Shown here: in pieces, positions 35,602 through 43,764 of the stretch
Numbering within the stretch: position 1 is the stretch's first letter
Layout of the letters: the number at the start of each line of letters is the position of its first letter
DNA from: Actinomycetota bacterium
GTDB lineage: Bacteria > Actinomycetota > Actinomycetes > Mycobacteriales > Pseudonocardiaceae
Length of the DNA: 64,000 bases
Direction: 5' to 3'
Assembly (NCBI GenBank): GCA_021324675.1
Contig: JAJPIR010000238.1
Location: forward strand, 1-64,000
The notes under the pieces: generated by a model
Database searches by the model: none
Told to the model about the DNA's origin: nothing
Seen by the model: the letters and a program-made list of their open reading frames with translations, nothing else
Translations under genes and position numbers: made by a program

Positions 35602-35881
35602 ATCAACTCCTGGCCCAAACACGCGATGCGGCCAGCCGCACCAGCCACCGCGCCGAATGTGTCGTCCACAGCGGGTACCCCCAGCAATCGCCAAGAAACT
35701 CCGTCAAGAAATATTCAGCCGTCTGAATTTGCTGGCATACCGCCCTGGTCTGGCAGGTTGACTTGTGGCGTCGATATCCGTACCGCGCGGCCGAGTCACG
35801 GGGCTGTGGTCGTGGATTAGCGTCCAGACCTGGATCGACGGCTGACCGCCACCGTCGACGCCATCGCGACGATCCCGATAG
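35602..35881. other. intergenic region upstream of transketolase
   Basis: The transketolase ribosome site lies at about 35606-35612 on the minus strand. Beyond it the stretch holds no ORF with coding character and no repeat I can recognise. It contains the divergent promoter region of transketolase. Confidence 0.3.
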
Positions 35882-36217
35882 GTCCGGACCTTCTGCAGGC
35901 AGGGTGTCGAGGTAGATATCGCCACGCCGAACGGGGTGCGACCCACCGTCGACCAGGTGAGTCTGGACCCGCAGAGGCTAGGCGACACCGGCAAGGCCAC
36001 CGATCTTCGCAGCTACCTCGACTCCAACGTCGCTGTGCTGGGGCGGCCGATGGCGGTGGAGCGTCTCGCAGGCAACGCCACCGCGTACGACGCCATCTAC
36101 ATTTCCGGCGGTCACGGGCCCATGGAGGATCTTTCCCGCTGCGCACCACTGGGCAAGATCATCACCGAGTTGCACGATGCGGGTCGCACTCTCGGCGAAC
36201 TCGAGGTCCGAACGTAA
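35882..36217 (+). pseudogene. DJ-1/PfpI-family fragment (both ends missing)
   Basis: The frame is open from 35882 and reads GVEVDIATPNGVRPTVDQVS, LDPQRLG, YDAIYISGGHGPMEDLSRCA and LGKIITELHDAGRTL before leaving the family and stopping at 36217. This is the region after the first strand (the ATPxG segment) up to the helix before the nucleophile elbow. The N-terminal strand and the elbow with its cysteine (usually AVCHG) are absent. It cannot have hydrolase or chaperone activity. Confidence 0.72.
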
Positions 36218-36502
36218 TCAGAGCTCGTTGCTTGACGTCGAGCGTCCCGATGCGTGTTGATCGCGTTGGTCTACCGATGGCGACAGAATTCGTCGCCGAA
36301 GGCACACAAAACATGATCGCATGTGGAACCTCTGAGATTGATTGGAAGGACGCCTCACATACCCGAACCAGCGGGAGATCACGTGGGTATCTGATACGAA
36401 CAGTCCTTGGCGCAGCACACCACGCCGCCCCGGCCGGAGCTGGGGGCGGCAGGGCCATTTGATTCCAGCATGCATCGCCGGCCATTTGCGCATTCACTAG
36501 AC

Positions 36503-36904
36503 TTAAGTTCCTTTTCGAGACACCGCGCTCTCCCTTTGCTCCAACCCGACTGCCGCGCGGAGTTCGTCGCAGTCACGGCGCAACATGGGATGCTCTCTGG
36601 CTAATTGATTCATCAAGTCGGATAGGCCATCAGCAATCGCGTTAAGCTTGTGCTGGGTAGCTTGATCCGCCCGCTTCTGCGCATTCTGCAACAGCGCCAC
36701 AAGTAAAAACGTGATAATGGTGGTGATCGTGTTAATGATCAGCTGCCAGGTGTCGATGTCGCGGAGCACGAACACCGATGGCGCCCAGAGCACTACAAGC
36801 AGAACACACAAGGTGAAAAACCAGGCCCGCGAAGCAGCATCGCTTGCCTTGGCGGCAAATCGGTCAAAAACGGATAAAGTGCCGGAGACATCCGAAGGCA
36901 TCAT
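36503..36904 (-). CDS. low-affinity iron permease family membrane protein
   Basis: A 133-aa protein with two hydrophobic helices (WFFTLCVLLVVLWAPSVFVL, and LIINTITTIITFLLVALLQN) joined by RDIDTWQ, then a conserved QNAQKRADQATQHKLNAIAD helix and a charged tail. This matches the PF04120 family, whose name comes from yeast Fet4; whether bacterial members carry iron is uncertain. Start ATG 36904 (MMPSDVSG) has a poor ribosome site; the second Met (36901) is also possible. Confidence 0.8.
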   Translation of the reverse strand: MMPSDVSGTLSVFDRFAAKASDAASRAWFFTLCVLLVVLWAPSVFVLRDIDTWQLIINTITTIITFLLVALLQNAQKRADQATQHKLNAIADGLSDLMNQLAREHPMLRRDCDELRAAVGLEQRESAVSRKGT

Positions 36905-37153
36905 GGCACCATTGTGACTTGCGACAACTCTCTTCTGCGGCCATGGGGCAGCAGATGATGGGAGACTCGAGACACCGATGTTGTGACCCGGTAGTGGGGA
37001 AGACTCAGGTGTGGGCCCGATCGGGCCGCCAAATTCAGGCGGCTTTGGTGCACAATGCGGAGACCGAGGCACAGCAGATCAGGGCCAAGATGCACGGCCA
37101 CAAGGTCATTTTCCGGGGAGCCGTACGCAGCTGCGCAGAGCGGCAAGCTGCAC

Positions 37154-37221
37154 CCCGCAGTCTGGATCCAGACTGCTGTTTAGGAGGCCTCGAAAACAGC
37201 AGTCTGCATCCAGACTGCGGG
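37154..37221. repeat. dispersed palindromic repeat family I, copy 3 (best preserved)
   Basis: Left arm CCCGCAGTCTGGATCCAGAC (37154-37173) then TGCTGTTT; right arm AAAACAGCAGTCTGCATCCA (37193-37212) then GACTGCGGG to 37221. Left and right arms are complementary over about 28 bases with one or two mismatches, with a 12-base middle (AGGAGGCCTCGA). It lies 75 bp downstream of the broken cNMP-binding reductase. Confidence 0.92.
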
Positions 37222-37296
37222 AGTGGGGAGGGGTCAGCGGTAGGCGGTGAGGTGTTCGTGGACTAGACGGACGGCCAACGGGTAGGGCAGCGCGGG

Positions 37297-37431
37297 TCAC
37301 CGTTCGCCGTACGGCTCCAGCGTGTCCAGCTGGTTCTGGCTCAACCGCGGGTAAGCGCCGTCCAGGTCGGGCGTCTCGGGCATCGCAGCCGCGGCCGCCG
37401 GCCCGACGGCAGGCAGGACCGGATGCGTCAC
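37297..37431 (-). pseudogene. truncated cNMP-binding FAD thioredoxin reductase-like gene (N-terminus only)
   Basis: A GTG at 37431 overlaps the TGA of the DoxX-like gene (GTGA overlap), and ATG 37383 then starts MPETPDLDGAYPRLSQNQLD. It continues TLEPYGER to a TGA at 37297. This matches the first ~30 residues of large FAD-dependent oxidoreductases that have an N-terminal cyclic-nucleotide-binding domain and a thioredoxin-reductase domain. The whole rest is gone. It is the third gene of the thioredoxin/DoxX operon, so loss removed the likely reductase partner. Confidence 0.65.
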
Positions 37432-37844
37432 CTCAATAGACCATCAAGGATGAGTGATACGCCGATGCCGGCCAGCCAGACATCTTTCGATAGCGGGATG
37501 CCTTGTTGAGTAGGTCGCAGGCTTCCCTCCTCCCGCATTCCCGGTGTGCGGAGATAGAGCCCAAGAAGGCCCCCCGAGAACCCGGCCAACGCTGTTCCAG
37601 CGACCAGGGACGGCACGAAGGGCAAGAAGACCGCAGCTCCGACCGCCATCTCGGTTACGGACAGGGCCTTGACGAACAACTGCGGGTCGAGCTTGGCCAG
37701 CAAGGGATAACTGCCCGAGGCAAACGCCTGCAACTGCTTGGCGGTCACCTCATCGGCATTCCACTTCGACAGCCCCGAGTTGAGCATGTAGCTGCCGGCG
37801 GCCAGCCGCAGCGGCAACTGGCGGACTTTCTTGCGCACGTTCAT
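37428..37844 (-). CDS. DoxX-like small membrane protein
   Basis: A 138-aa protein with three or four hydrophobic stretches: LRLAAGSYMLNSGLSKW, FVKALSVTEMAVGAAVFLPF, VPSLVAGTALAGFSGGLLGL and VWLAGIGVSLILDGLL. It has the DoxX-family feel (an early RLAxGxxMLxxGxxK, late LAGIGxxLILDG). It begins 14 bp after the thioredoxin gene and is in the same operon. DoxX-like proteins are often linked with thiol or quinone redox. Ribosome site GGAGGCAG precedes the ATG at 37844. Confidence 0.72.
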   Translation of the reverse strand: MNVRKKVRQLPLRLAAGSYMLNSGLSKWNADEVTAKQLQAFASGSYPLLAKLDPQLFVKALSVTEMAVGAAVFLPFVPSLVAGTALAGFSGGLLGLYLRTPGMREEGSLRPTQQGIPLSKDVWLAGIGVSLILDGLLR

Positions 37845-37858
37845 CGGCTGCCTCCAGG

Positions 37859-38314
37859 TCAGGAGTCCGAAGGGATACCGGCCATGGCACCGTCTACCCA
37901 GCGTCGGAGTGCGTCAATCGGCGCGGCGCCAGGTTGACGCGCGATCACCTCGCCCCGGTTCATCACCATCAGGGTCGGCACCGCCTGCACGGAGAATCGT
38001 TGCGCCAGCTTCGGCGCACGCTCGATGTCGACTTTCACCAGCTTGAGCTGGCCGGCTTTCTCGTTGGCCAGCTGCTCCAGCGCGGGGCTGACCATCCGGC
38101 ACGGACCACACCAAGCCGCCCAGAAGTCCACCAGAACCGGGATGGTGGCCTGCTCGGCGATCTCGGCGAAGTCGCCGTCGCTGGCGTCGGCGATCCACGG
38201 CAAGAACGCCTTGCAGTGACCGCAGCGCGGCCTGCCTCGCGCGGCTGCGGGCACGCGGTTGAGCCGCCCGCAGTGCGGGCATGCGACCGTCCGGGTCCCA
38301 GCCGTCGTGTCCAT
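37859..38314 (-). CDS. trxA: thioredoxin with N-terminal zinc ribbon (Trx2 type)
   Basis: A 151-aa protein. An N-terminal zinc ribbon has CPHC (12-15) and CGHC (31-34). The thioredoxin fold begins about 45, with the active site WAAWCGPCR (C69, C72) and the cis-Pro in VQAVPTLMV. This is the layout of E. coli thioredoxin 2. It follows a 62-aa ORF by 6 bp and is followed by a DoxX-like gene and the remnant of a reductase, so the operon was probably a self-contained thiol redox unit. Confidence 0.93.
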   Translation of the reverse strand: MDTTAGTRTVACPHCGRLNRVPAAARGRPRCGHCKAFLPWIADASDGDFAEIAEQATIPVLVDFWAAWCGPCRMVSPALEQLANEKAGQLKLVKVDIERAPKLAQRFSVQAVPTLMVMNRGEVIARQPGAAPIDALRRWVDGAMAGIPSDS

Positions 38315-38320
38315 CGCCGG

Positions 38321-38509
38321 TCACGCCGCGGTGGTTGTCGCGGGCTGCGCACCGTCATGGGTCACCGCCGGGAACCCCAGATTAGATAGCCGGTCCACAG
38401 CGCGCTCGGCGTGTGCGTTGTCGCCGAATACCGTGATAGGTCGGTGGCGCGATGCAGCCGACCCGGCGGCTGGCGGGTTGACGCCCTGATGCCGCCACGG
38501 ATTGCTCAT
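38321..38509 (-). CDS. small protein, first gene of the thioredoxin operon
   Basis: A 62-aa product, start 38509 with TAGGAGG ten bases upstream. It has the order MSNPWRHQGVNPPAAGSAAS, then PITVFGDNAHAERAVDRLSN and LGFPAVTHDGAQP. The second half looks like a small strand-helix-strand unit (FGDNAHAERAVDRL) reminiscent of the start of a flavodoxin- or glutaredoxin-like repeat, but it is too short to name. The stop lies 6 bp before trxA, so co-translation is likely. Confidence 0.58.
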   Translation of the reverse strand: MSNPWRHQGVNPPAAGSAASRHRPITVFGDNAHAERAVDRLSNLGFPAVTHDGAQPATTTAA

Positions 38510-38679
38510 GACCTGGCCTCCTAGTCCCCGTCGGTTCCGTCACCGGGACCAGGGTCCAGGTAACGTGAGGATTCTGATCACTGGCTGCTTGCTTGAGCTT
38601 GATCAGCGGTAGCGGAACCGCTGCCTTGCTGCTGCTGCCCGCCCGCCCCTCGGTATGTCTCCCTGTCGGGGATGCGGGA

Positions 38680-39543
38680 TCACTGGCCGGCGGCCAAGCG
38701 TGCGTGTTCCTTCCCCCGGTCCCAACCTTGGGAGCATGGCCAGGCCAGCGCCATCTCTTCAAGTTGTTCGGAGAGAATCTTCGTGACCGCCCAATTGCGG
38801 TACCACTTGCGGTCGGCGGGGACCGCATACCATGGCGCAGCTTCGGTGTTGCACTTTGTGAACGCGTCCGAGTACGCCTGCTGGTATTCGTCCCAGCAGG
38901 CGCGCTCATCGACATCACCCGGGTTGTACTTCCAGTGTTTCGTGGGATCGTCGAGCCGGGCGATCAGGCGTTTCCTTTGTTCTTCCTTCGAGATATGAAG
39001 GAAGCATTTGACCACCCTGGTTCCGGACGCGACCAGCTTCCCCTCGAAGCGGTTGATAATCCCGTAGCGGCTTGAACAGACCTCGGGTGGCACAAGCTCG
39101 TGCACTCGAACCACGACCACGTCCTCATAGTGCGAGCGGTCGAAGACACCGATGATGCCAGGCGGTGGCAAGCGTCGCTTCACCCGCCATAAGAAATGAT
39201 GCTCACGCTCTTCGATCGTCGGCTGCTTGAACGCCTGATATTGCAGCCCCATGGGGTCCATGAGCCCGAGGACATGCTTCACTGTGCCCCCCTTGCCGGC
39301 GGTGTCCATGCCTTGCAGCACGAGCAACACGCTGCGCTGGCCACCCGTCCGCCCCTCCGCGTAGAGCTGCTCTTGCATATCCGCCAAGCGAGGCCGTAGG
39401 TGGCACACCTCCGTTGTGGCGTCGCCCTTGCCCGCGCCGCTGAAACCAGGTGTCGCCAGAGTGTCTATCGCCTGGAGATCCACCGAACCGGCGGGCAGGC
39501 GTAGCAGGTCACTGATCCGCCGTGCAGGCTCCGATTTGGCCAC
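38680..39543 (-). CDS. ppk2: PPK2-family polyphosphate:nucleotide phosphotransferase
   Basis: A 287-aa enzyme with the PPK2 landmarks: Walker A GMDTAGKGG (78-86), the HVLGLMDPMGLQYQAFKQP segment, a lid-like LWRVKRRLPPPG, and Walker B FDRSHYEDV (134-142). One PPK2 domain of this length fits the one-domain class (polyphosphate plus AMP or ADP/GDP to nucleoside di- or triphosphate). Class I versus III cannot be told by eye. It precedes a 330-bp stretch with no clear gene. Confidence 0.92.
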   Translation of the reverse strand: MAKSEPARRISDLLRLPAGSVDLQAIDTLATPGFSGAGKGDATTEVCHLRPRLADMQEQLYAEGRTGGQRSVLLVLQGMDTAGKGGTVKHVLGLMDPMGLQYQAFKQPTIEEREHHFLWRVKRRLPPPGIIGVFDRSHYEDVVVVRVHELVPPEVCSSRYGIINRFEGKLVASGTRVVKCFLHISKEEQRKRLIARLDDPTKHWKYNPGDVDERACWDEYQQAYSDAFTKCNTEAAPWYAVPADRKWYRNWAVTKILSEQLEEMALAWPCSQGWDRGKEHARLAAGQ

Positions 39544-39871
39544 AAACGAACGCTTCCAGGTGTGAAGAAGACCGGCAACGGCAAGCGCACCGTGTCGGCA
39601 GTGCGGTAGACCTTGCCGATGGTCTCCAGGCCTACCTGCTGATCCTCAACCCCCTCGGGTTCGGGCAGGTACCAGGCCGTTGTCCGTCCCGCCGCTCGGG
39701 CCCGGCAGATCGAAGTCCGCGAGCTGCGCGCCGGTCGCCGGGCAGCAGAAGCCTTCGTCTTTCGATCGGGCTCTTCGCATGGCGAAAGCCTTGTTGTCCG
39801 GCCTGGCCGTCGGCGATTCTGCGTTCCATTCTCCCGAACTGCTCAATCGCCGTTTTGCCTGGTCTGTGCGA
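39544..39871. other. gap of 328 bp between the PPK2 and hydrolase genes
   Basis: No recognisable family. A minus-strand frame from TTG 39846 to 39646 (66 aa, with FCCPATGAQLADFDLPGPSG) has moderately coding-like composition but no good start or ribosome site. A plus-strand piece (DLADGLQAYLLILNPLGFG, about 39610-39670) is also not in a full gene. They could be degraded remnants, as elsewhere in this region, but I cannot name them. Confidence 0.3.
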
Positions 39872-40528
39872 CTACAGGTAGCAGACGAACCAGTCCCGCG
39901 CCAGATCAGCTACTTGCTCCAGAGCCCCGGGTTCTTCGAAAAGGTGCGATGCACCAGGGACGATCACGAGACGCTTCTCACCTTGCAGCGTCTCCATCGC
40001 CTGGCGATTGAGGTCGATAACGGCAGGGTCGTGCTCCCCCACGATCAGCAATGTGGGCTGGTGGACTTCGCGCAGGTGTTGGGCGGCAAGGTCAGGCCGC
40101 CCTCCACGGGACACAACGGCCTGCACGGTGTCCGGCCGCGCTGCCGCGGCGATGAGCGCGGCCGCGGCGCCGGTGCTGGCGCCGAAGAGTCCAGCGCCCA
40201 GTCCAGCGGTGGGTTCGTTGCCGGCCATCCAGTCGGTCAACGCCATGACCCGCACGGCAAGCAGCTCGATGTCGAATCGCAGGGATGTGGTCAGCATGTC
40301 GGTTTGCTCTTCGTCCCGCGTGAGCAGGTCAGCCAGCACAGTCGCCAGACCGGCACGGTTGAGCTGATCGGCCACATAGCGATTGCGCGGGCTATGGCGA
40401 CCGCTGCCGCTGCCGTGCGCGAAGAGCACCGCCCCGCGTGGAGACTCCGGCAGCCCGACGTCAGCTTCGAGTACAACGCCTGCGGCAGGAGTCTGCAGGC
40501 TCTGGTGAATCACGTTCGTGGTGCTCAC
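39872..40528 (-). CDS. dienelactone-hydrolase-like alpha/beta hydrolase
   Basis: A 218-aa hydrolase with oxyanion-hole strand GAVLFAHGSGSGRHSPRNRY, nucleophile elbow GAGLFGASTGAAAAL (Ser in GAST-G), acid in LLIVGEHDPAV and the catalytic His in VIVPGASHLFEEPGAL. The protein is the short form often found next to phosphoribosyltransferase/erythromycin-esterase genes, as here, where the next gene upstream encodes that fusion. The natural substrate is unknown; an ester or a lactone is likely. Confidence 0.87.
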   Translation of the reverse strand: MSTTNVIHQSLQTPAAGVVLEADVGLPESPRGAVLFAHGSGSGRHSPRNRYVADQLNRAGLATVLADLLTRDEEQTDMLTTSLRFDIELLAVRVMALTDWMAGNEPTAGLGAGLFGASTGAAAALIAAAARPDTVQAVVSRGGRPDLAAQHLREVHQPTLLIVGEHDPAVIDLNRQAMETLQGEKRLVIVPGASHLFEEPGALEQVADLARDWFVCYL

Positions 40529-40608
40529 TGCGCTCTCCTTAACCGGCAGCGATGGGCGGCGAAAGCCACCGGACCCGAAAGATTCTCAGCGATGCCCGGC
40601 GCAATGCT

Positions 40609-42729
40609 TCAGACCGCGAATGGATAGGTCTCCGGAGCCTCACCCTCTTCCCAGCGGGCGGTGCGTTCCAGCGGCTCGACTGCCCGGGTGTCGTCGATAT
40701 GCACCACGGCATCGAACTGGTCAGACAGCCGGGCCTGGAAGTAGTGGCCCTGCCGCTCGGTGTCCGGCCGGTAAATCACACCGATCGCGCGTTCCAGCCG
40801 CGCCGCGCGCAGAGTTTCCGCCGCGTGCGCAGCGGCACCAAAGCCCAGCATGAATTCTCTTTGCCCCACTTCGTGGAAGAGTTCTTCGACACTGCCGGGC
40901 AGCGCCGGGCGTACCCATTTGCGTTGCGCCGGTGCACCCCAGTCATCAGCTGCGGTCACGGTCCCGGTATACGTTGTGAAGCCCAGATTGCGGCAATCAG
41001 TGCCGAGGTGTTCGCGCACCAGCTGACCGACGTTTAGCTCGCCGCGGGCTGCCATCTCCGTAGCTCGGGCATCGCCGATATGGGAGTTGTGCTCCCACAC
41101 GACGAGCTTTGCCGGATTTTCCCGTTGGCGGGTCAGATGGCCCTGGAGTGCGTGCAGGCTGCCGACCATGTGGCGGTCCCGCAAGTTCCACGACAACGCC
41201 CGCCCGCTGAACATCGAGCGGTAGTACTCGGCGGCATCCTTCACGACTTTGGCGTTTTGCTCGGCATAGAAGAACTCATCCTCGGCCAGCAACCCGTCCC
41301 GCCTGGCGTACTCGACAGCGTGGCGTTGTAGCTCGACGAGCTGGTCGATCACCTCCTGCTCGCAGGTCTCACCAGCACCGAACGCAGCGGCGAAACCGTA
41401 GGTCTGGCCGTCGCCGTCGCGGTGGTCGAAGCAGGCGTAGCGCTCGCGGGCGCGCGCGGCTGCGGCCGGGTCAATCCGCTGGAGGTAGGCGATGACCTCA
41501 TGGATCGATCGGTGCAAGCTGTACAGATCCAGACCGTAGAAGCCGGCCTTGCCCCGCTCGTCGCGGACCCGGTCATTGTGCTCACGCAGCCATCCGACAA
41601 AGTCCAGCACCACGGTGTTGCGCCACATCCAGGTGGGGAAACGCTCGAAACCGCGCAGGGCCTGCTCCGCTGTCGCGTCCTGACAGCGGCCGTGGACGTA
41701 CCTGTTCACCCGGTAGGCGTCGGGCCAGTCGCCCTCGATCGCCACCGCGCAGAATCCCCGCTGCTCGATGAGGCGCCGGGTAATCTCCGCACGTGCGGCG
41801 TAGAAATCCTGGGTGCCATGGGAAGCCTCCCCCAGCAGGACCACCGTGGCGTCGCCGACCAGGTCGAACAGCACCTCATCGGAGGGCACACCGTTCTCCG
41901 TGGGCAGCGCCGCTAGCCGGATCATCCCCACGTCGGTGAGGTACGGGACTGCCGTCGCCCCCGGTGCCGCCATCGTCCCCGGTGCCGCCGTCGTTCCCGC
42001 CGCGGTCGCCCCCGGTGCCGCCGTCGCCGCGGTCTGCAGCAGGTCGCGCACTTCCTCGTCGGTGGTCTGGGTGAAGTCCCAATACGACCGGCCGACCGCC
42101 AGAAACGGCGACGGGGTGGTGGCGCAGACGACCTCGTCGACCTTCTCAGCGAGTTCCTGGCAGGTGGACTGCGGCGCCACCGGCACAGCGACGACCATCC
42201 AGGCCGGCCGGTGCTGGCGCAGCGCCTCGATCGCCGCGCGCATGCTCGCGCCGGTGGCCAAACCGTCGTCGACGAGGATCACCGTCTTGCCGGCGAGGTC
42301 GGGTGTCGGCCGGCCGTCCCGGTATGCATGCTCGCGGCGCAGCAGCACGCGGCCTTCCCGTTCAGCTACCTGCTGGACGACCTCGGGCGAGATATCCAGG
42401 CCTCGGACGACATCGTCATTGATGACGACTACCCCGCCACTGGCGATCGCCCCCATGGCCAGCTCCTCGCGCGTGGGTACGCCGAGCTTGCGGACCACGA
42501 AGACCTCGAGAGGTGCACCGAGCATCTGCGCGATCTCGTAGGCCACGGGCACACCGCCTCGCGGCAGCCCCAGAACTACCACGTCCGGGCGTCCGCGGTA
42601 GTGATCGAGCAGACCCGCCAGCACCCGGCCCGCATCCCGACGGTCCTGGAACAATCGATTCGGCGCCCGGGTTGGCGCCGGGTTCGCATCTGGGCCCTTC
42701 CGGCTTTCAGCCGACTCTGTCCGCGTCAT
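40609..42729 (-). CDS. fused phosphoribosyltransferase / erythromycin esterase-like protein
   Basis: A 706-aa fusion. Residues 23-220 are a phosphoribosyltransferase fold with [35 protein letters not shown] and the PRPP loop [12 protein letters not shown] (151-162). A Pro/Ala/Thr linker (about 232-262) joins it to an erythromycin-esterase domain with [17 protein letters not shown] (His near 304), [27 protein letters not shown] and [15 protein letters not shown]. In erythromycin esterases the His of GExxHG is catalytic; their role in actinomycetes is mostly unknown. ATG 42729 is preceded by GGGGGTC; GTG 42813 upstream is an alternative. Confidence 0.9.
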   Translation of the reverse strand: MTRTESAESRKGPDANPAPTRAPNRLFQDRRDAGRVLAGLLDHYRGRPDVVVLGLPRGGVPVAYEIAQMLGAPLEVFVVRKLGVPTREELAMGAIASGGVVVINDDVVRGLDISPEVVQQVAEREGRVLLRREHAYRDGRPTPDLAGKTVILVDDGLATGASMRAAIEALRQHRPAWMVVAVPVAPQSTCQELAEKVDEVVCATTPSPFLAVGRSYWDFTQTTDEEVRDLLQTAATAAPGATAAGTTAAPGTMAAPGATAVPYLTDVGMIRLAALPTENGVPSDEVLFDLVGDATVVLLGEASHGTQDFYAARAEITRRLIEQRGFCAVAIEGDWPDAYRVNRYVHGRCQDATAEQALRGFERFPTWMWRNTVVLDFVGWLREHNDRVRDERGKAGFYGLDLYSLHRSIHEVIAYLQRIDPAAAARARERYACFDHRDGDGQTYGFAAAFGAGETCEQEVIDQLVELQRHAVEYARRDGLLAEDEFFYAEQNAKVVKDAAEYYRSMFSGRALSWNLRDRHMVGSLHALQGHLTRQRENPAKLVVWEHNSHIGDARATEMAARGELNVGQLVREHLGTDCRNLGFTTYTGTVTAADDWGAPAQRKWVRPALPGSVEELFHEVGQREFMLGFGAAAHAAETLRAARLERAIGVIYRPDTERQGHYFQARLSDQFDAVVHIDDTRAVEPLERTARWEEGEAPETYPFAV

Positions 42730-43020
42730 TGAGACAGACCCCCGATTCGCTGCACTGGCTCTGTCATAGATGCCGGCAGGGAAGCCAGCCGCCTCCATGA
42801 CAACAATCTCCACGGTGTGACCCGTGGGTACCCCTGTTGCGGCTGGAAATACCCGCAGCCCGTTGATCCTGCGCGCTGCAGCAGGCGGAAACCTCGCCCT
42901 ACCAGTGCCAGAACCCAGGCACCGGGGTTGACCCGGCAGGTCCGGTAACGCTTCACGGTTATCCGTTGACCAGGAATCTGCTTCCTGGATGAAGCCACCG
43001 CCTTCTGGCCAGATCTCGCC
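42730..43020. other. intergenic region between the PRTase fusion and repeat copy B
   Basis: About 290 bases with no plausible gene that I can see. It would hold the promoter of the phosphoribosyltransferase/esterase gene. Its right boundary is the family II palindromic repeat at 43021. Confidence 0.3.
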
Positions 43021-43079
43021 GTGAACTCGACACCAGCGACATTTTTGCCATCCAGAATGTCGGTAGTGTCGAGTTCACG
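43021..43079. repeat. dispersed palindromic repeat family II, copy B (best hairpin)
   Basis: Left arm GTGAACTCGACACCAGCGAC plus ATT (43021-43043); right arm AATGTCGGTAGTGTCGAGTT plus CAC (43057-43079). The 23-base arms match in all but two positions around a 13-base loop. It lies between the PRTase fusion gene and a 54-aa minus-strand gene that ends at 43121. Confidence 0.93.
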
Positions 43080-43120
43080 ACATGTCACAGCCGAGCGGCG
43101 CAGGATCCGCCGGACCGCTG

Positions 43121-43285
43121 CTAGCGACGTAGGGAGGCGAAGCCCTCGCGGATCGCCTCGGCCAGCGCCAGAGTCGCCCATACTTGAGCCCCGGCGACCG
43201 CGGCATGCTGCTCGTCGCCTGCCAGCTCACTGAGTGCCCTTGACAAGTCGTGCTCAGCGTTGCTGCGGTACTCGTCATAGCTCAC
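43121..43285 (-). CDS. small helical protein of unknown function (54 aa)
   Basis: GTG 43285 starts SYDEYRSNAEHDLSRAL, then SELAGDEQHAAVAGAQVWAT and LALAEAIREGFASLRR to TAG at 43121. The whole chain is predicted helical with a regular Ala/Leu pattern, and the opening YxEYRxNAEHxLxxA with a Trp in the second helix looks family-like; I recall many short actinomycete proteins of this pattern. Function unknown. It is shorter than 60 residues and easy to miss. Confidence 0.62.
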   Translation of the reverse strand: MSYDEYRSNAEHDLSRALSELAGDEQHAAVAGAQVWATLALAEAIREGFASLRR

Positions 43286-43437
43286 GCTGGCAGCGTAGCA
43301 ACCTGACTGGTTGCCAAATCATCCCTCACCACCGCGCTGACCTGCGGAGAAGCCGCGTGAGGAGTAATCAGCCGCCTCTGCGGAACCCGCGACCGTGGTG
43401 GCACGCTAGGACCGCAACGGGTTGCTTCACTCGCTGA

Positions 43438-43764
43438 ATCTCCTTTTCCAGGAACTCCAACGGCGATGGCATTGGCGACCTGCCCGGGCTCATGAGCCGG
43501 CTCGATTACCTGTCCCCGCTGAGGTCGATACGGCTTGGCTTGACCCGCTCTATCCGTCGCGGTGGCGCGACGACCATGGTGTTCGCCCGCAATCTTTCGT
43601 CACGTCCCTGCCAGGTGAGCATCCCTGCGCAGCCTGAGGACAGGCACCGGCCACTGACGATCGCTGCCGGCGGCGGGTACTTCGACGACGTTGACCTGCT
43701 TTCGCTTGACCTGCACGGCTACGGGTACCGCCGGCTGCGTCTTAACCACACACCGTGGGACTAG
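43438..43764 (+). pseudogene. GH13 alpha-glucosidase/trehalose synthase remnant with internal deletion
   Basis: From 43438 the frame has SNGDGIGDLPGLMSRLDYLS, the start of a GH13 barrel; a shift near 43516 then gives DTAWLDPLYPSRWRDD in another frame. The rest of the barrel with all catalytic residues is missing, and the first frame resumes as TTMVFARNLSSRPCQVSIPA through YFDDVDLLSLDLHGYGYRRL, the C-terminal beta domain, to a natural end at 43764. About 1 kb has been lost. It overlaps by 4 bp the end of the intact GH13 gene on the other strand. Confidence 0.78.

Noticed and set aside
43075-43278. 67-residue minus-strand ORF at the 54-aa gene
   Set aside because: It is the neighbouring frame and is Ser/Pro/Arg-rich; the frame starting at GTG 43285 has the ordered helical sequence.
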